The position numbers were made by a program, and so were the translations under genes. DNA of 64,000 nt from Salinicoccus luteus DSM 17002 (GTDB lineage Bacteria > Bacillota > Bacilli > Staphylococcales > Salinicoccaceae). Positions 8,838 to 17,768 of the stretch are shown here, one piece after another. How positions within the stretch are numbered: the stretch's first letter is position 1; each line of letters begins with the position of its first letter. The notes beneath the pieces are model-generated. The model did no database searches. It saw only the letters and a list, made by a program, of their open reading frames with translations, and was not told where the DNA came from. Location: assembly GCF_000712035.1 (NCBI RefSeq), contig NZ_JONV01000006.1:372001-436000 (forward strand), in the 5' to 3' direction.

Positions 8838-10182
8838 CTTCGTTCACCTCTGTCACTTTCGATACAATGCTTCCACTTGCAAAAGTCGTCTGAATCTCGT
8901 CCCCGGTTTTGAGGTCGCCTGCATCTTTAATGATGCCGTCCTTGCCCGTGGTAAATGAATACCCCCGCAGAAGTACATTGGTTGGACTCAGCGAGTTCAG
9001 GCTTTCGACCATCCGGGTAAGGCTGTGCTTCGAATTGTCCATTCTTATTTTTATGGAACGGTTGAGGCGGGCCTCCCGGTCTTCCAGTATCTCAATGTTT
9101 CTTCTGATGTCAGGGCCGGGCGTATTGTATTTAACGCCCTCCTTCAGGGCGGAGAGACGGTAGCTCTTTTCCCTCATGGAATATTCCATCTTGTCGTCAA
9201 GCCCGTCTTTCAGGGTGACGAGCTTTTCCGCCTGCTGATCGTACAGCAGATCCGGATTCTTAAGCTTATAATAGCTGCTGAGTGCATCGAGACGGCTTCT
9301 GCCCATATCCAGCTTCCTGGATAGACGGTCTGATATGAAGTTCCGGCTCTGGACCAGTCTTTCCCTGATGTCCCTCTGATCAGGCACCGCCATTTCAGCT
9401 GCTGCTGTAGGCGTCGGCGCCCTCACATCCGAAATATAGTCCACCAGGGTCGTATCGGTTTCATGTCCGATACCGGTTATGACGGGTGTAGTCATGCCGA
9501 AGACCTTCAACGCGACTTCTTTTTCGTTGAAAGTCCAGAGGTCCTCTATTGATCCTCCGCCACGTGCCAGGATGACGATGTCATTCCCGAGCGCATCGGC
9601 ATGCTCCAGATTGTCGATCACTGCCTGTCTGCTCCTCGTCCCCTGCATCAGAGTGTTGATGACAGTAACTTCCACGAGTGGGTATCGCCTTGACAGTGTC
9701 GTAATCATATCCCTTATGGCAGCCCCTGTTTCGGAACTGACGATGGTGATCCGCCTCGGGTATTTGGGCAAGGGCTTTTTGTGCTCCTCGGCGAAATAAC
9801 CCTGTTCGGCAAGTTGCTTCTTGTCCTTCTCCAGCTGTTCAAACAGGATGCCAATGCCATCCATCTCCATTTTTTCGGCATAGATCTGATACTGGCCACT
9901 GGATTCAAATATGCTGACCCTGCCTTCTATAAGGACGCTCTGGCCCTCCTCCGGCTTGAATCTCATTCCGTTCGCATATCTTGAAAACATGATGGCACGG
10001 ATGACAGAATTTCCATCCTTGAGCGCAAAGAATATATGACCGCTTGTATGGTGCTTCACGTTTGAAAGTTCACCTTTTAGAAAGACCCGTGTGAGATACG
10101 GGTCCTGGTCGAATTTATATTTGAGATATTTGGTCAGTGCACCGACAGTAAGATACTTAGTGTTCTCCATTGGATTGCTCAT
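8818..10182 (-). CDS. xseA: Exodeoxyribonuclease VII large subunit
   Basis: A 454-residue catalytic subunit of exonuclease VII. The N-terminal OB-fold (about residues 8-105) binds DNA; the catalytic domain contains the conserved RGGGS-EDLW-FNE segment near residues 183-196. A helical region follows that contacts XseB. The ATG at 10182 overlaps the nusB end by 26 bases; an in-frame ATG at 10170 is an alternative and neither has a strong ribosome site. Lies in the accB-to-ispA operon, as in B. subtilis. Confidence 0.94.
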   Translation of the reverse strand: MSNPMENTKYLTVGALTKYLKYKFDQDPYLTRVFLKGELSNVKHHTSGHIFFALKDGNSVIRAIMFSRYANGMRFKPEEGQSVLIEGRVSIFESSGQYQIYAEKMEMDGIGILFEQLEKDKKQLAEQGYFAEEHKKPLPKYPRRITIVSSETGAAIRDMITTLSRRYPLVEVTVINTLMQGTRSRQAVIDNLEHADALGNDIVILARGGGSIEDLWTFNEKEVALKVFGMTTPVITGIGHETDTTLVDYISDVRAPTPTAAAEMAVPDQRDIRERLVQSRNFISDRLSRKLDMGRSRLDALSSYYKLKNPDLLYDQQAEKLVTLKDGLDDKMEYSMREKSYRLSALKEGVKYNTPGPDIRRNIEILEDREARLNRSIKIRMDNSKHSLTRMVESLNSLSPTNVLLRGYSFTTGKDGIIKDAGDLKTGDEIQTTFASGSIVSKVTEVNEDDRNQK

Positions 10183-10558
10183 CCGTTTCCGTGATGAAGT
10201 TTTTCAAAACGCCGTTGACAAAACGGTAACCATCCTTCTCCCCGTACAGTTTGGTCAGAAGTATCGCTTCATTGATGACAACCCGGTGTGGGGAATCACC
10301 ATGAAGCAGCTCCGAAATTGCCGTTCTCAGAATATTGCGCTCGACCTTCGGAATCCTTTCAAGCGTATAGTTGGTCAGATGATCCCTTATGCCGGCATTC
10401 ACCGTTTCACTGTTCTCGAGGTAATAGTCCACTATCGTATTGATGTAGTCGTATTCCCTATAGAGAGGATGGAATGCAGTCTCCTCCAGCGTGACCAGAC
10501 CGTGATCGACCTGGAAGATGATCTGGAAGATTTTTTTACGTTGCTCGTGTCTGTTCAT
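10157..10558 (-). CDS. nusB: Transcription antitermination factor NusB
   Basis: A 133-residue all-helical protein that with NusE (S10) binds boxA RNA during rRNA transcription. The N-terminal basic helix MNRHEQRKKIFQIIFQ and the segment INEAILLTKLYG are characteristic. I choose the ATG at 10558 because AGGTG lies six bases upstream; an upstream GTG at 10567 sits on that site. It follows asp23 by 26 bases in the same operon. Confidence 0.93.
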   Translation of the reverse strand: MNRHEQRKKIFQIIFQVDHGLVTLEETAFHPLYREYDYINTIVDYYLENSETVNAGIRDHLTNYTLERIPKVERNILRTAISELLHGDSPHRVVINEAILLTKLYGEKDGYRFVNGVLKNFITETDEQSNGEH

Positions 10559-10584
10559 TATTAACACCTATCTAATGTTTTCTT

Positions 10585-10932
10585 TTATTTAATATTTACG
10601 ATGTGTACATTGACTTCTTTGACATCATGATCCGTCATGTTCCGTATCGTCTGGCTGACATTCTTCTGAATGTGCTCGGCGGTCTCATGGACGTTACGAT
10701 GTGTGGAAAGAGAAACATAGATGGAGATTCTGACTTCATTGTCCTTGGTTTCCACCTTTACGCCGCGGCCTCTGTACTTCTTGCCGATCTTTTCGAAGTT
10801 TCCACTGGCAAAGTTGTTCTGCAACGCATGCACACCATCAGTCTCAGTCACTGCAATACTGGCAATTACCTCGAGTACCTCTGGTGATATTTCTATTTTT
10901 CCAAGATTTGTCTTGTCTTCTTGAATTCTCAT
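10585..10932 (-). CDS. Asp23/Gls24 family envelope stress protein (YqhY-like)
   Basis: A 115-residue Asp23 family protein. It resembles B. subtilis YqhY, which is encoded in the same place beside accBC and nusB and whose loss there is reported to disturb acetyl-CoA carboxylase balance. Its motifs EVLEVIASIAVTETDGV and the C-terminal VNVHIV are typical. The ATG at 10932 is preceded by GAGGTGG; a GTG at 10941 would overlap that site. It sits 13 bases after accC. Confidence 0.88.
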   Translation of the reverse strand: MRIQEDKTNLGKIEISPEVLEVIASIAVTETDGVHALQNNFASGNFEKIGKKYRGRGVKVETKDNEVRISIYVSLSTHRNVHETAEHIQKNVSQTIRNMTDHDVKEVNVHIVNIK

Positions 10933-10945
10933 GTTAACCACCTCG

Positions 10946-12295
10946 TCAATTCATTATATCATGATTTGACAGGAAATCAGTATTATAATCATTCGATCTG
11001 AATGATTGGTGGAGCAGCAGATTCGTATGGAATGGGATGGTCGTATCCACCCCGCCGATCTTGAATTCACCAAGCGCACGGAGGGCCGTCTGAATGGCTT
11101 CTTCTCTGGAATCGGCGTGTGTGATGAGTTTGGCGATCATCGAATCATAGTACGGCGGGATGACGTACCCCGAATAGCATGCCGAGTCAAGTCTGACACC
11201 GAAGCCGCCGGGTGTGATGAATTCGTGGATCTTCCCTGCCGATGGCATGAAATTCTTGTATGGATTTTCGGCATTGATGCGCAGTTCAATGGCATGACCC
11301 TTAAATTCGATTTCTTCCTGTTTGAAGGGAATTGCTTCCCTTCTGGCGATCTTTATCTGCATCTTGACAAGGTCTATGCCCGTGATCATTTCTGTAACGG
11401 GGTGTTCGACCTGGATGCGTGTGTTCATCTCCATGAAATAGAAACGGTCCTCATTCAGATCATAGATGAATTCGATTGTGCCGGCACCGATATAGTCGAT
11501 GCTTTTGGCGGCCGTCACTGCAGTATCACCCATTTCCATTCTTTTCTGTTCTGAGAGGACCGGGCTTGGGGCCTCTTCCACAAGCTTTTGCATGCGGCGC
11601 TGGATGGTACAGTCACGCTCGCCCAGATGGACGACGTTTCCGTGATAGTCGCCGAGCACCTGGATTTCGATGTGGCGGAAATTCTCAATATACTTTTCAA
11701 TATAGAGACTCTTGTTGCCGAAGGCACTCTCCGCCTCCTGCTCGGTCATCTTGTAGTTCTGGATGAGTGAGGCTTCGTCACGTGCGACACGGATGCCCTT
11801 GCCTCCCCCGCCGTAGCTTGCCTTGATGATGACGGGGTATCCAATCTCCTCGGCAATCTCCTTCGCATCTTCAACAGACCCGACTACACCTTCGCTCCCG
11901 GGAACGGTCGGAACGCCTGCCTTTTTCATCGTATCCTTGGCAACATCCTTGACACCCATGAGCGCGATGGTTTCATGCATCGGGCCAATGAATATGATAT
12001 TTGAGGCTTCACACATTTCAGCAAAGTCGCTGTTCTCTGCAAGGAAGCCATACCCTGGGTGGATGGCATCGCATCCGGTCTTTTTGGCGATGGTGATTAT
12101 GCTGATCATGTCGAGGTAGCTATCCTTGGAGAGCTTGGGTCCGATGCAGTAGGATTCAGTGGCGATTTTCCGGTGAAGGCTGTCCTTGTCTGCTTCAGAA
12201 TATATACTGACCGAGTCGATGCCCAATTCCGTGCAGGCTCTGATGATGCGTACGGCAATCTCCCCGCGGTTGGCTACTAGTATCTTCTTAATCAT
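10946..12295 (-). CDS. accC: Acetyl-CoA carboxylase, biotin carboxylase subunit
   Basis: A 449-residue ATP-grasp enzyme that carboxylates biotin on AccB, the first half of malonyl-CoA formation. The N-terminal segment [14 protein letters not shown], the glycine-rich ATP loop [12 protein letters not shown] near residues 158-169 and the [10 protein letters not shown] catalytic segment near 287-296 are all intact. It overlaps accB by four bases (ATGA), so the two are translated together. Confidence 0.96.
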   Translation of the reverse strand: MIKKILVANRGEIAVRIIRACTELGIDSVSIYSEADKDSLHRKIATESYCIGPKLSKDSYLDMISIITIAKKTGCDAIHPGYGFLAENSDFAEMCEASNIIFIGPMHETIALMGVKDVAKDTMKKAGVPTVPGSEGVVGSVEDAKEIAEEIGYPVIIKASYGGGGKGIRVARDEASLIQNYKMTEQEAESAFGNKSLYIEKYIENFRHIEIQVLGDYHGNVVHLGERDCTIQRRMQKLVEEAPSPVLSEQKRMEMGDTAVTAAKSIDYIGAGTIEFIYDLNEDRFYFMEMNTRIQVEHPVTEMITGIDLVKMQIKIARREAIPFKQEEIEFKGHAIELRINAENPYKNFMPSAGKIHEFITPGGFGVRLDSACYSGYVIPPYYDSMIAKLITHADSREEAIQTALRALGEFKIGGVDTTIPFHTNLLLHQSFRSNDYNTDFLSNHDIMN

Positions 12296-12732
12296 CGTAC
12301 TCTGAACAATGGCTGGTCGTATTCAACCATTTCTCCGTCTTCGACGAGGATTTCGACGATTTCACCGGAAATTTCAGCCTGAATTTCGTTGAACAGTTTC
12401 ATTGCTTCCAGAATACATACGACAGTAGAGTTCTCCACTTTGTCGCCGACCTTTACATAGGCTTCGGCTTCCGGGGAGGAAGCTTTGTAGAATGTACCGA
12501 CCATAGGGGCTTTGATGACCTTGCCCTCTTCCTGTGGAGCGGGTTCCGTACTCTGTGCCGGCTGTGGTTGCTGCGGCGCGGCGGAGACGGGTGCAACAGT
12601 ATGCTGCTGCTGCTGTTCATTCATGCTGTCACGTTTCAACTTGATATCCACTTCGCCATCCTTGTAGGAGAGCTCCGTCAGTGATGCCTTTTCCATTTTG
12701 CTAATCAGTTCATCAATATATTCCAGTTTCAT
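12292..12732 (-). CDS. accB: Biotin carboxyl carrier protein of acetyl-CoA carboxylase
   Basis: A 146-residue carrier whose lysine K112 in the motif EAMKLFNE receives biotin. Residues 38-70 are a Gln/Pro/Ala-rich flexible linker, and the C-terminal biotinyl domain covers about 71-146. It is the first gene of a long leftward operon (accB-accC-asp23-nusB-xseA-xseB-ispA). In Bacillus a spoIIIA sporulation operon lies upstream; here only a 103-base gap separates it from efp. Confidence 0.95.
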   Translation of the reverse strand: MKLEYIDELISKMEKASLTELSYKDGEVDIKLKRDSMNEQQQQHTVAPVSAAPQQPQPAQSTEPAPQEEGKVIKAPMVGTFYKASSPEAEAYVKVGDKVENSTVVCILEAMKLFNEIQAEISGEIVEILVEDGEMVEYDQPLFRVR

Positions 12733-12769
12733 GTCTACTGCTCCTTAACATTCAAAATTTCTGTCTTAT

Positions 12770-12798
12770 ATTTTACGCAAGTGGTCATACCAATTCAA
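12770..12798 (-). promoter_or_regulatory. Promoter of the accB operon
   Basis: On the minus strand TTGAAT (12793-12798) and TAAAAT (12770-12775) are separated by exactly 17 bases, about 38 bases upstream of accB. No FapR operator was seen. Confidence 0.65.
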
Positions 12799-12800
12799 GG

Positions 12801-12830
12801 AAAAAATAAAAGCAGACCGAAATCTGCTTT
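12801..12830 (-). terminator. Terminator after efp
   Basis: An 8-base-pair stem, AAAGCAGA with TCTGCTTT, lies just past the efp stop codon; on the minus strand it is followed by TTTTATTTTTT. Confidence 0.8.
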
Positions 12831-12835
12831 CATTT

Positions 12836-13393
12836 TTATGCGCGGGACACATAATTGCCGGTATCCGTACTGATGACCAGCGTATCCCCCTCATTGACGA
12901 ACAGCGGCACCTGGAGCACGAGGCCCGTCTCGAGCGTTGCGGATTTTGTCGCACCGCTTGCCGTATCCCCCTTGATGCCCGGCTCTGTTTCAGAAACCTG
13001 CAGTTCCACCGATTTCGGAAGTTCGACACCAAGCGTCTCGCCTTCGTACATGATCAGGGAGACGTTCATGTTCTCCTTGAGATATTTCAGCTCCTCCTGT
13101 ATGACTGAAGCCTGGAGTTCAACCTGGTCGTATGTGTTGTTGTCCATGAACACATGGGCATCTCCATCTGCGTATAGGTACTGCATCTTCCTATTGTCGA
13201 TCTGTGCCCTGCCGACCTTTTCTCCTGCCCGGAATGTCTTCTCCTGGATGGCGCCGGTTCTGAGGTTCCTGAGCTTGCTTCTTACGAATGCAGCACCTTT
13301 GCCCGGTTTGACATGCTGGAAATCTACCACTCTCCAAATGCCGCCATCCACTTCCACTGTAAGACCTGTTTTAAAATCGTTGACTGAAATCAT
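12836..13393 (-). CDS. efp: Translation elongation factor P
   Basis: A 185-residue factor that relieves ribosome stalling at polyproline stretches. The tip loop PGKGAA carries K32, the residue modified in B. subtilis EF-P. Three beta-barrel domains are present at normal length. The ATG at 13393 has GGAGG six bases upstream; a frame extending to 13492 is not supported. It follows pepQ by 28 bases and is probably cotranscribed with it, as in Bacillus. Confidence 0.95.
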   Translation of the reverse strand: MISVNDFKTGLTVEVDGGIWRVVDFQHVKPGKGAAFVRSKLRNLRTGAIQEKTFRAGEKVGRAQIDNRKMQYLYADGDAHVFMDNNTYDQVELQASVIQEELKYLKENMNVSLIMYEGETLGVELPKSVELQVSETEPGIKGDTASGATKSATLETGLVLQVPLFVNEGDTLVISTDTGNYVSRA

Positions 13394-13421
13394 GCTATTC
13401 CTCCTAAATTTCCACTTTGTG

Positions 13422-14483
13422 TTATATAATGAAAAGTTCTTTACTGCTGTGGGAAAGTTTCTCAAGACCTTCTTCAGTAATAATGCAGTCATCTTCTATG
13501 CGGACACCGCCGACACCATCGATATAGATGCCCGGTTCGACCGTCACGCACATATCCTTTTCAAGAACCATGTCGCTGGACTTGGCCAGTCCAGGCATCT
13601 CATGGACCTCAAGGCCAAAGCCATGGCCGAGAGAATGTCCGAAGTTTTCGCCGTAGCCCTGCTCCGTAATGATATCACGGGCAATGGCATCGGCCTCCCT
13701 GCCTGTCATGCCGCTCCTGATTTTATCCAATGCGGCCAATTGTGATGTTAACACAATATCATGCACCTTTTCCATTTCTTCTGTCACAGATCCGACACCA
13801 AATGACCTTGTGATGTCGGAAGCATAGCCCTCGTAGTATGCGCCGAAGTCGAGCGTCACCATGTCCCCGGTTTCAATTTTTTTGCCGGAAGCGACACCAT
13901 GGGGCAATGCCCCCCGCTCTCCACTGGCCACTATGATATCGAAGCTCGAACCTTCTGCACCAAGCTTGCGCATATGGTGCTCGAGTTCATTCCTCACCTC
14001 GAGTTCACTCTGGCCGGGTTTGATGAATTTCAGAATGTGTTCGTATGTTTCGTCAGCGATTTCACATGCTGTCCTTATCAATGAAACCTCGTCCGATGTC
14101 TTATACATCCGGATCTTTTCGATTTCATTGTTCAGCGGCACAAGATCGAATTTCGTGTCCAGTTGTGCATAAGTATTATAGTTTACATGCTGGCCTTCAA
14201 AGCCGATTGTTCCAAGCCCTTTTTCTTCCATGAATTCAATGATGAAATCAAGGAGCCCCTTATCCTGAAGGACGAATTCGAACTGGTCGGCCTGGTTTGC
14301 AGCCTGTGCTTTGTATCTGAAATCGGACAGGAGAAAGCGGTCCTCACGCGTAATGATTGCAGCGCCGCTGGAACCGGTGAATCCTGTGAGGTAGCGCCGG
14401 TTGTATCCGCTCATTATGAGTACGGCGTCAAGGTTGTTCTTTTCGATCAGGGTTCTGACTTTATCAAATTTAATCATTTGCAT
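13422..14483 (-). CDS. M24 family Xaa-Pro aminopeptidase (YqhT-like)
   Basis: A 353-residue creatinase/prolidase-fold metallopeptidase. The five metal ligands are all present: D212 and D223 ([13 protein letters not shown]), H287 (GHSLGHGFG), E316 (TVEPGIY) and E330 (VRIED). It is predicted to release N-terminal residues before proline, in the cytoplasm. AGGTGG lies five bases before the ATG at 14483. Upstream of efp, as yqhT is in B. subtilis. Whether it prefers dipeptides (prolidase) or longer peptides cannot be told from sequence. Confidence 0.9.
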   Translation of the reverse strand: MQMIKFDKVRTLIEKNNLDAVLIMSGYNRRYLTGFTGSSGAAIITREDRFLLSDFRYKAQAANQADQFEFVLQDKGLLDFIIEFMEEKGLGTIGFEGQHVNYNTYAQLDTKFDLVPLNNEIEKIRMYKTSDEVSLIRTACEIADETYEHILKFIKPGQSELEVRNELEHHMRKLGAEGSSFDIIVASGERGALPHGVASGKKIETGDMVTLDFGAYYEGYASDITRSFGVGSVTEEMEKVHDIVLTSQLAALDKIRSGMTGREADAIARDIITEQGYGENFGHSLGHGFGLEVHEMPGLAKSSDMVLEKDMCVTVEPGIYIDGVGGVRIEDDCIITEEGLEKLSHSSKELFII

Positions 14484-14590
14484 CTACTCCACCTTTCAAA
14501 CTATATTTTACATTAAATTCATGATGATTTCAGTAAAGCGTTGCTTCCAATTTGAATCTGGGCAAATATTCTTCCAATGGAGCGTTTCAT

Positions 14591-14619
14591 TTGCAAATGA
14601 ATATCATCTTTCATAATAA
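14591..14619 (+). promoter_or_regulatory. Candidate promoter of the lipoprotein-DUF1385 operon
   Basis: TTGCAA (14591-14596) and TAATAA (14614-14619) are 17 bases apart, 40 bases before the lipoprotein start. The -35 element lies within a 12-base palindrome, CATTTGCAAATG (14588-14599), which could be an operator. Confidence 0.4.
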
Positions 14620-14659
14620 CATGATAATATAATACAATGAGATACAGGAGAATGAGACT

Positions 14660-15226
14660 ATGAAACGTATGTTATATATACCTCTGGCTGCACTGGTTCT
14701 GAGTGCATGCGGGGATCCCTCAATTGAACAGGAGCTCGAACAGGCAAATGAGCGCAACGAGGAACTGAAAGGCATTCTGCAGACCGAAGAAGTCAACCTT
14801 CAGAAGAACACCCAGCGTCTGGAAGCTCTGAAGGAGGATATTTCCAAAATGAAGTCTGTAATCGGCAACCCCGACATCAACAGTTATGTCGACATCGTCT
14901 CGCAGTATGCAGACGATATGGAACAAAGCCTCTCTGAAATGGACAAGCTGATGTCCGGAGACAGCGACAGTGAAGACTTGGCGGACATGGAATCGGAGTT
15001 TGAAGAAATATCATCAGATATGATTAAAGCCATGGAGTCATATGATGAAAATGCTTCCGGTGTAGAACTTGATGAGTATCTCGAACGGCAGCATAGTGCC
15101 ATCCAGATTGCCAATGGTGAGATAAGGACAGCGCTCGATACGCTGGCGAACGGCATCGCATCCTCCAATCCTGCACTGTATGAACAGGGGCTCGAGCAAT
15201 TGCGCAGTGCACACGAATACTATTGA
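14660..15226 (+). CDS. Predicted lipoprotein with coiled coil, unknown function
   Basis: A 188-residue protein with a short lipoprotein signal: KR at residues 2-3, a hydrophobic stretch and lipobox LSAC with the lipidated Cys at 17. Residues 21-65 form a predicted coiled coil rich in Glu, Gln and Leu, and the rest is acidic and helical. I do not recognise the family. AGGAG lies upstream of the ATG. It begins a three-gene rightward set with a DUF1385 protein and a small membrane protein, so it may act at the outer face of the membrane with them. Confidence 0.8.
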   Translation: MKRMLYIPLAALVLSACGDPSIEQELEQANERNEELKGILQTEEVNLQKNTQRLEALKEDISKMKSVIGNPDINSYVDIVSQYADDMEQSLSEMDKLMSGDSDSEDLADMESEFEEISSDMIKAMESYDENASGVELDEYLERQHSAIQIANGEIRTALDTLANGIASSNPALYEQGLEQLRSAHEYY

Positions 15227-15245
15227 TAGAAAGAAGCGTCGAAAA

Positions 15246-16148
15246 ATGGATAAACCGAAATTCGGTGGCCAGGCAGTGGTCGAAGGCGTCATGTTCCAGT
15301 CACAGAACAAAATGGTGACTGCAATCCGCCGGAGCAACGATGATATAGAGTACTTTGAAATGGAACGTCCTGAGAAGGAATGGGTGAAGAAACTAAAGAA
15401 GATACCGATAGTGAGAGGTAATGTGGCACTCATCGAGTCGAGCATCTATGGAATGAAGCACATGGAGTTTGCGACGGACCGTTATGAAAGGGATCCGGAA
15501 GATGATGGGAAGATCGAACAGGAGAAGCAGGAGGCGAATACGGCAAAAATCGTCTTCTCCACAGTCATAGTGGGAATACTGTCATTCCTTGTCGGGAAAT
15601 TCCTCTTTACACTGATTCCGGTCTTCATTGCTGAAGTGTTTTCTGGAATCGTCACATCGCATATCGGTCAGGTGTTTTTGGAATCCTTCTTCAAGCTGAT
15701 CCTGCTGCTTGTCTACATCTATGCAATTTCTATGACTCCCATGATACGGAGGCTGTTCCAGTACCATGGCGCAGAACATAAGGTGATCAACACTTTTGAA
15801 AGCGACAGTGAGCTGACCGTTGACAACGTAAAGGCACACTCACGCCTGCATTACCGGTGTGGAAGCTCCTTCATACTCTTTACTGTACTCGTCGGCTTTG
15901 TAGTGTATATGTTCGTGCCTGTCGACCCCCTCTATGTCAGGGTACTTAACCGCATTGCACTCATTCCGGTTGTGATTGGTCTTTCATTTGAATTCCTCCA
16001 GTTCACGAACCGTGTGAGGAACATCCCCGTCCTCAAGTGGCTGGGCATACCAGGGCTGCTGCTTCAGCTTCTGACAACCAAGCAACCCGATGACCATCAG
16101 GTCGAAGTTGCAATCAAATCTTTCAACAAATTATTAAGGAGCGTATGA
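15246..16148 (+). CDS. DUF1385 membrane protein (YqhQ-like)
   Basis: A 300-residue integral membrane protein of the DUF1385 family, function not established. The diagnostic N-terminal GGQAVVEGVMF (residues 7-17) and the conserved FQYHGAEHKVINTFE segment near residue 173 are present. About four or five hydrophobic helices lie at roughly 100-130, 135-165, 200-235 and 240-265. The ATG at 15246 is chosen because the protein then begins just before the conserved motif; the upstream frame overlaps the lipoprotein gene. It lies 19 bases after that gene. Confidence 0.85.
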   Translation: MDKPKFGGQAVVEGVMFQSQNKMVTAIRRSNDDIEYFEMERPEKEWVKKLKKIPIVRGNVALIESSIYGMKHMEFATDRYERDPEDDGKIEQEKQEANTAKIVFSTVIVGILSFLVGKFLFTLIPVFIAEVFSGIVTSHIGQVFLESFFKLILLLVYIYAISMTPMIRRLFQYHGAEHKVINTFESDSELTVDNVKAHSRLHYRCGSSFILFTVLVGFVVYMFVPVDPLYVRVLNRIALIPVVIGLSFEFLQFTNRVRNIPVLKWLGIPGLLLQLLTTKQPDDHQVEVAIKSFNKLLRSV

Positions 16149-16150
16149 TA

Positions 16151-16375
16151 ATGAAAAAGTTCCTGTTGTATCTAGTGCTTGCCATTGCAGCGCTGGGTCT
16201 GATAACAAACCTGGATTACTTCATGGGCATGATCGTCAACTCCCTCATATTCCTGCTGGTAATTGGTCTGATCATGTATGGTGTCTACTACTTCTTCATA
16301 CTCACGCCAAGCCAGAGAAAATATAAAAAGGCGTTGAGGAAGTCCAAAAGGAAATACAGGAAAACGAACCGATAA
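16151..16375 (+). CDS. Small conserved membrane protein
   Basis: A 74-residue protein with two hydrophobic helices (about residues 3-20 and 24-50) and a very basic C-terminal tail (RKYKKALRKSKRKYRKTNR), so the tail should face the cytoplasm. Similar small proteins follow DUF1385 genes in staphylococci; function unknown. AAGGAG is nine bases before the ATG at 16151; another ATG at 16145 overlaps the DUF1385 stop. The basic tail might bind nucleic acid or acidic lipid, which is inference only. Confidence 0.75.
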   Translation: MKKFLLYLVLAIAALGLITNLDYFMGMIVNSLIFLLVIGLIMYGVYYFFILTPSQRKYKKALRKSKRKYRKTNR

Positions 16376-16405
16376 AAAAACCGCTCACTGAGCGGTTTTT
16401 TTGTC
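16374..16405. terminator. Bidirectional terminator, small membrane protein / lipM
   Basis: AAAACCGCT pairs with AGCGGTTTT around a CACTG loop; T runs follow on both strands. It serves both convergent genes. Confidence 0.9.
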
Positions 16406-16411
16406 TTATTT

Positions 16412-17245
16412 TTATCTTTTATAGTTCCATTCATCTGAAGCATACTTCTTCTTGAGCTCTTCAAGCCGCGCTTCATCATCTGATGTAAGGGTGTATGGCT
16501 CGGTTGTGATGCTGAGCCCTTTTTCGAAGCCTTCTTTGAAGGCAGGATAAAGGTCCTGTACCGTAAAGCGTCTATTGCTGATTTCGTTGATTGCGACCGC
16601 CTTTTCCCTGAAAGCTTCTTTCATCTTGCTTTTGAATCTCTCATTCGTATATGTAAACATGTCAAATAGGTGGTCGATGTCGACATCCAGCAGTATAGAA
16701 CCGTGCTGCATGATGATGCCGTTCTGTCTTGTCTGGGCACTTCCGGCAATTTTGCGCCCTTCGACGACGAGTTCATACCAGCTCGGCGTATCAAAGCACA
16801 CACTGCTCCGTATATTCGTCAGCTCCTTCTTTTCTTCGTTCGTTCGCGGTATGCTGAAATAGGCTTCGAGTCCCAGGTTTCTGAACCCCTCGAGCAGGCC
16901 ATGCGACAGAATGCGATAGCTTTCAGTAACAGATTCGGGCATGTCCGGGTAGTCTTCGGGAAGTACGACGCTGTATGTCAGTTCTTTGTCATGGAGCACT
17001 CCCCGACCCCCTGTGGCACGACGCACGAGCTCATAGCCATACTCTTTTACACGGGCCACATCGATTTCCTTCCTCATCTTCTGGAAGTAGCCGATGGACA
17101 GCGTGGGGGTCTGCCATTCATACAGGCGGATGGCAGCCGGAATTTCCTTTGCCCGGACTTTTTCCATGAGCAGCTCGTCGAGGGCCATGTTATGTACAGC
17201 ATCATTTTTTCCACTTGCGATATAGTACCAAATGTTGTTTGTCAT
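16412..17245 (-). CDS. lipM: Octanoyl-[acyl carrier protein]:GcvH octanoyltransferase LipM
   Basis: A 277-residue protein of the lipoate ligase fold. It resembles B. subtilis LipM, which moves octanoate from acyl carrier protein to GcvH as the first step of lipoate assembly. The catalytic cysteine is C150 in SSVCFDTPSWYELVV, the same number as in B. subtilis, and the conserved lysine is K165 in GRKIAGSAQTR; RRATGGRG at 75-82 lines the acyl site. The ATG at 17245 has GGGAGAG upstream. It lies next to the glycine cleavage operon, whose H protein is its substrate. Confidence 0.9.
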   Translation of the reverse strand: MTNNIWYYIASGKNDAVHNMALDELLMEKVRAKEIPAAIRLYEWQTPTLSIGYFQKMRKEIDVARVKEYGYELVRRATGGRGVLHDKELTYSVVLPEDYPDMPESVTESYRILSHGLLEGFRNLGLEAYFSIPRTNEEKKELTNIRSSVCFDTPSWYELVVEGRKIAGSAQTRQNGIIMQHGSILLDVDIDHLFDMFTYTNERFKSKMKEAFREKAVAINEISNRRFTVQDLYPAFKEGFEKGLSITTEPYTLTSDDEARLEELKKKYASDEWNYKR

Positions 17246-17332
17246 ATAGATCTCTCCCATCTTTTTCTCTTTCAAATTATATCAAACATCTCTATAATAA
17301 GCTTATGTGAAATTTTTAAGGAGAGATGTAAA

Positions 17333-17719
17333 TTGGATACTTGGTTGATCATCCTATTGGCTGCGGTCGTCGTTATACTGATTCTGGTATTGAATGGCTA
17401 CAGGAACATGAAAAGTGTCAAGGCACTGCCGGAAGAGGAATTCAAGAAGGACTTGAGACGCGTCCAGCTGATAGACTTGAGGGAAAAGGAAAAATACGAA
17501 TATGGTCATATCATGGGGGCCAGAAACATACCGATGATGAATTTTTCAATGAAGATGAATTCACTTCGGAAAGATAAGCCGATCTACCTTTATGACCAGA
17601 ATGGCCGCCTATCAATCAGAGCAGGAAGAATGCTGAGGAAAGCGGGCTATACGGAAGTCTACATGCTGAAGAACGGTATCAGCAAATGGACTGGAAAAAT
17701 CAAATCGAAAAATAGATAG
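17333..17719 (+). CDS. Membrane-anchored rhodanese-like protein lacking the catalytic Cys (YqhL-like)
   Basis: A 128-residue protein with an N-terminal transmembrane helix (residues 3-21) and a rhodanese-like domain (about 28-122). The active-site loop reads YLYDQNGRLS: Asp at 88 stands where active rhodaneses have Cys, so sulfur transfer is unlikely and a binding role is more probable. It begins at a TTG (17333) with GGAGAG nine bases upstream; no in-frame ATG gives the anchor helix. The gene order lipM-yqhL-gcvPB matches B. subtilis. Confidence 0.85.
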   Translation: MDTWLIILLAAVVVILILVLNGYRNMKSVKALPEEEFKKDLRRVQLIDLREKEKYEYGHIMGARNIPMMNFSMKMNSLRKDKPIYLYDQNGRLSIRAGRMLRKAGYTEVYMLKNGISKWTGKIKSKNR

Positions 17720-17730
17720 TTCATTATAAA

Positions 17731-17764
17731 AAAGGCATCGCGCTCGTACGAGCGCGATGCCTTT
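17731..17764. terminator. Bidirectional terminator, yqhL-like / gcvPB
   Basis: A 34-base perfect palindrome with arms AAAGGCATCGCGCTCG and its complement. A's before it and T's after it suit termination in both directions. Confidence 0.85.
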
Positions 17765-17768
17765 CGTT

